Shown: positions 6,284-7,155 of the stretch, one piece after another
Layout of the letters: each line of letters begins with the position of its first letter
Numbering within the stretch: the stretch's first letter is position 1
Assembly (NCBI GenBank): GCA_031284665.1
Contig: JAITXR010000320.1
Span: 1 to 7,155 of the forward strand
DNA length: 7,155 nucleotides
From: Paludibacter sp.
GTDB taxonomy: Bacteria > Bacteroidota > Bacteroidia > Bacteroidales > Paludibacteraceae
Direction of reading: 5' to 3'
Notes under the pieces: generated by a model
The model's input: the letters and a program-made list of their open reading frames with translations, nothing else
Database searches by the model: none
What the model was told of the DNA's origin: nothing
Program-made: the position numbers and the translations under genes

Positions 6284-7155
6284 ATGAAAAAAACTTATGT
6301 TTTAATAATTTTTTGTTTATGTGTTTGCGAAATTTTTGCTCAAAATTACGCTGTGTCTCTTATTCCCGATAGTTTGAAACTTGGAGCACAAGCCGTTGTG
6401 CGCGAGCAAAAGGAATTTTTTGTACAAAAAGATGAGCGCAACGGCACATATAAATGTATGCGAGTTATAACAATTTTTAACGAAAAAGGTTTGAAACACG
6501 CTAAATTTATTGTGGGAACAGACGATTTTGAAGAATTAAAAAGTTTTTTGGGCGAAGTGTTCGATGCCAATGGGAAATCGATAAAAAAAATCAAACAAAA
6601 AGACTTGCAATCTTTGCAGTACAGTGCTTCCTACGAGTTAGTGAAAAATGCTAAAGCCACTTATTATGAGTATTTTAGCCCTGTTTTTCCGTTTACCGTA
6701 AAATACGAATGGGAACTGAAGTTGAAGGATGGAATTTTGTATTATCCGAGTTTTGACCCTATTCTTGATTACGATGTTGCATTGGAAAAAGCAGAATACA
6801 CTTTACAAGTGCCGGATGCACAAGTAGTTCGTTATAAAAATTCTGCTACCGACATCAGCCCTGCAATCAATGGAAATACATATATTTGGAGTGCAGAAAA
6901 TATGAAAATGATTGAATATGAGCGTTTTGCACCATCAAATGCGGTTTTTCCGATAGTTTATCTTGCTCCCGAAAATTTTTGTGTTCAAACAGCCTGCGGA
7001 AATATGAAAACTTGGGAAAATTACGGATATTGGGTGCAGGATTTGCAAAAAGGCAGAGATGTCCTGCCCGAAAACATAAAGGCAAAAGTGGCTGAATTGA
7101 CACAAAATATAAGCGACAAACGAGAAAAAGTAAGAGTCTTGTACGATTTTATGCA
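6284..7155 (+). CDS. Second secreted DUF3857 protein, 3' end beyond the window
   Basis: The frame is open from the ATG at 6284 for 290 codons to the edge. Residues 1-19 form a signal peptide (MKKTYVLIIF..EIFA, predicted cut before Gln20); no lipobox is seen, so the protein should be soluble in the periplasm. Residues about 30-215 fit DUF3857: EFFVQKD...MRVITIFNEKG, a conserved-looking YEYFSPVFPFTVKYEWEL segment, and LEKAEYTLQVPDAQVVRYK. The final visible segment, LTQNISDKREKVRVLYDFM, looks like the helix that leads into the transglutaminase-like domain, whose putative triad lies outside the window. Relatives are usually above 600 residues, so about half is missing. It is the neighbour and a distant paralogue of the upstream gene; the 24-base gap without terminator or promoter box indicates one operon. 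No Shine-Dalgarno precedes it. The role is unknown. Confidence 0.85.
   Translation, partial: MKKTYVLIIFCLCVCEIFAQNYAVSLIPDSLKLGAQAVVREQKEFFVQKDERNGTYKCMRVITIFNEKGLKHAKFIVGTDDFEELKSFLGEVFDANGKSIKKIKQKDLQSLQYSASYELVKNAKATYYEYFSPVFPFTVKYEWELKLKDGILYYPSFDPILDYDVALEKAEYTLQVPDAQVVRYKNSATDISPAINGNTYIWSAENMKMIEYERFAPSNAVFPIVYLAPENFCVQTACGNMKTWENYGYWVQDLQKGRDVLPENIKAKVAELTQNISDKREKVRVLYDFM

Overview
The window reads as a chromosomal segment of an AT-rich member of the Bacteroidota. Four things point there. Housekeeping proteins (AroE, RF1, Obg) have sequences typical of that phylum. None of the five protein starts has a Shine-Dalgarno sequence; each is preceded by A/T-rich DNA. Several intergenic sites match the phylum's -7 box TAnnTTTG, one with a TTG 19 bases upstream at the -33 position. 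There is also a tandem pair of DUF3857/transglutaminase-like secreted proteins, a family common in Bacteroidota. I cannot name a genus from the sequence.

Layout, left to right. (1) 1-461, minus: 5' part of aroE (shikimate dehydrogenase), cut by the window edge. (2) 462-845: a divergent intergenic region filled by a cluster of short palindromes, five of the six with 3-base loops, plus candidate promoters for aroE and prfA. (3) 846-1931, plus: prfA (peptide chain release factor 1). (4) 1933-3084, minus: obg (ribosome-associated GTPase), tail-to-tail with prfA with one base between the stop codons. (5) 3085-3375: obg leader with a perfect palindrome and a promoter box, then a Rho-independent terminator and an initiator tRNA-fMet gene on the minus strand, with its own promoter. 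(6) 3376-4270: about 0.9 kb without a recognisable gene. It holds two small palindromes and, at 3986-4227, a mirrored repeat element with terminal inverted repeats and four copies of a 14-base hairpin. (7) 4271-6259 and 6284-7155 (cut by the edge), plus: two secreted DUF3857 proteins 24 bases apart, probably one operon.

Functionally, the left and middle parts are core metabolism and translation: aromatic amino-acid precursor synthesis, termination at UAA/UAG, ribosome assembly or stress GTPase, and initiator tRNA. The right part encodes exported proteins of unknown role; the first has a transglutaminase-like fold that appears to lack the catalytic Cys and His.

I found no defence system, CRISPR array, phage or transposase gene. 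The most unusual material is non-coding: the two palindrome-rich blocks, each apparently lying in the 5' leader of the adjacent gene, and the inverted-symmetry element at 3986-4227. I believe related intergenic repeats occur in other Bacteroidota, but that is recollection and was not checked.
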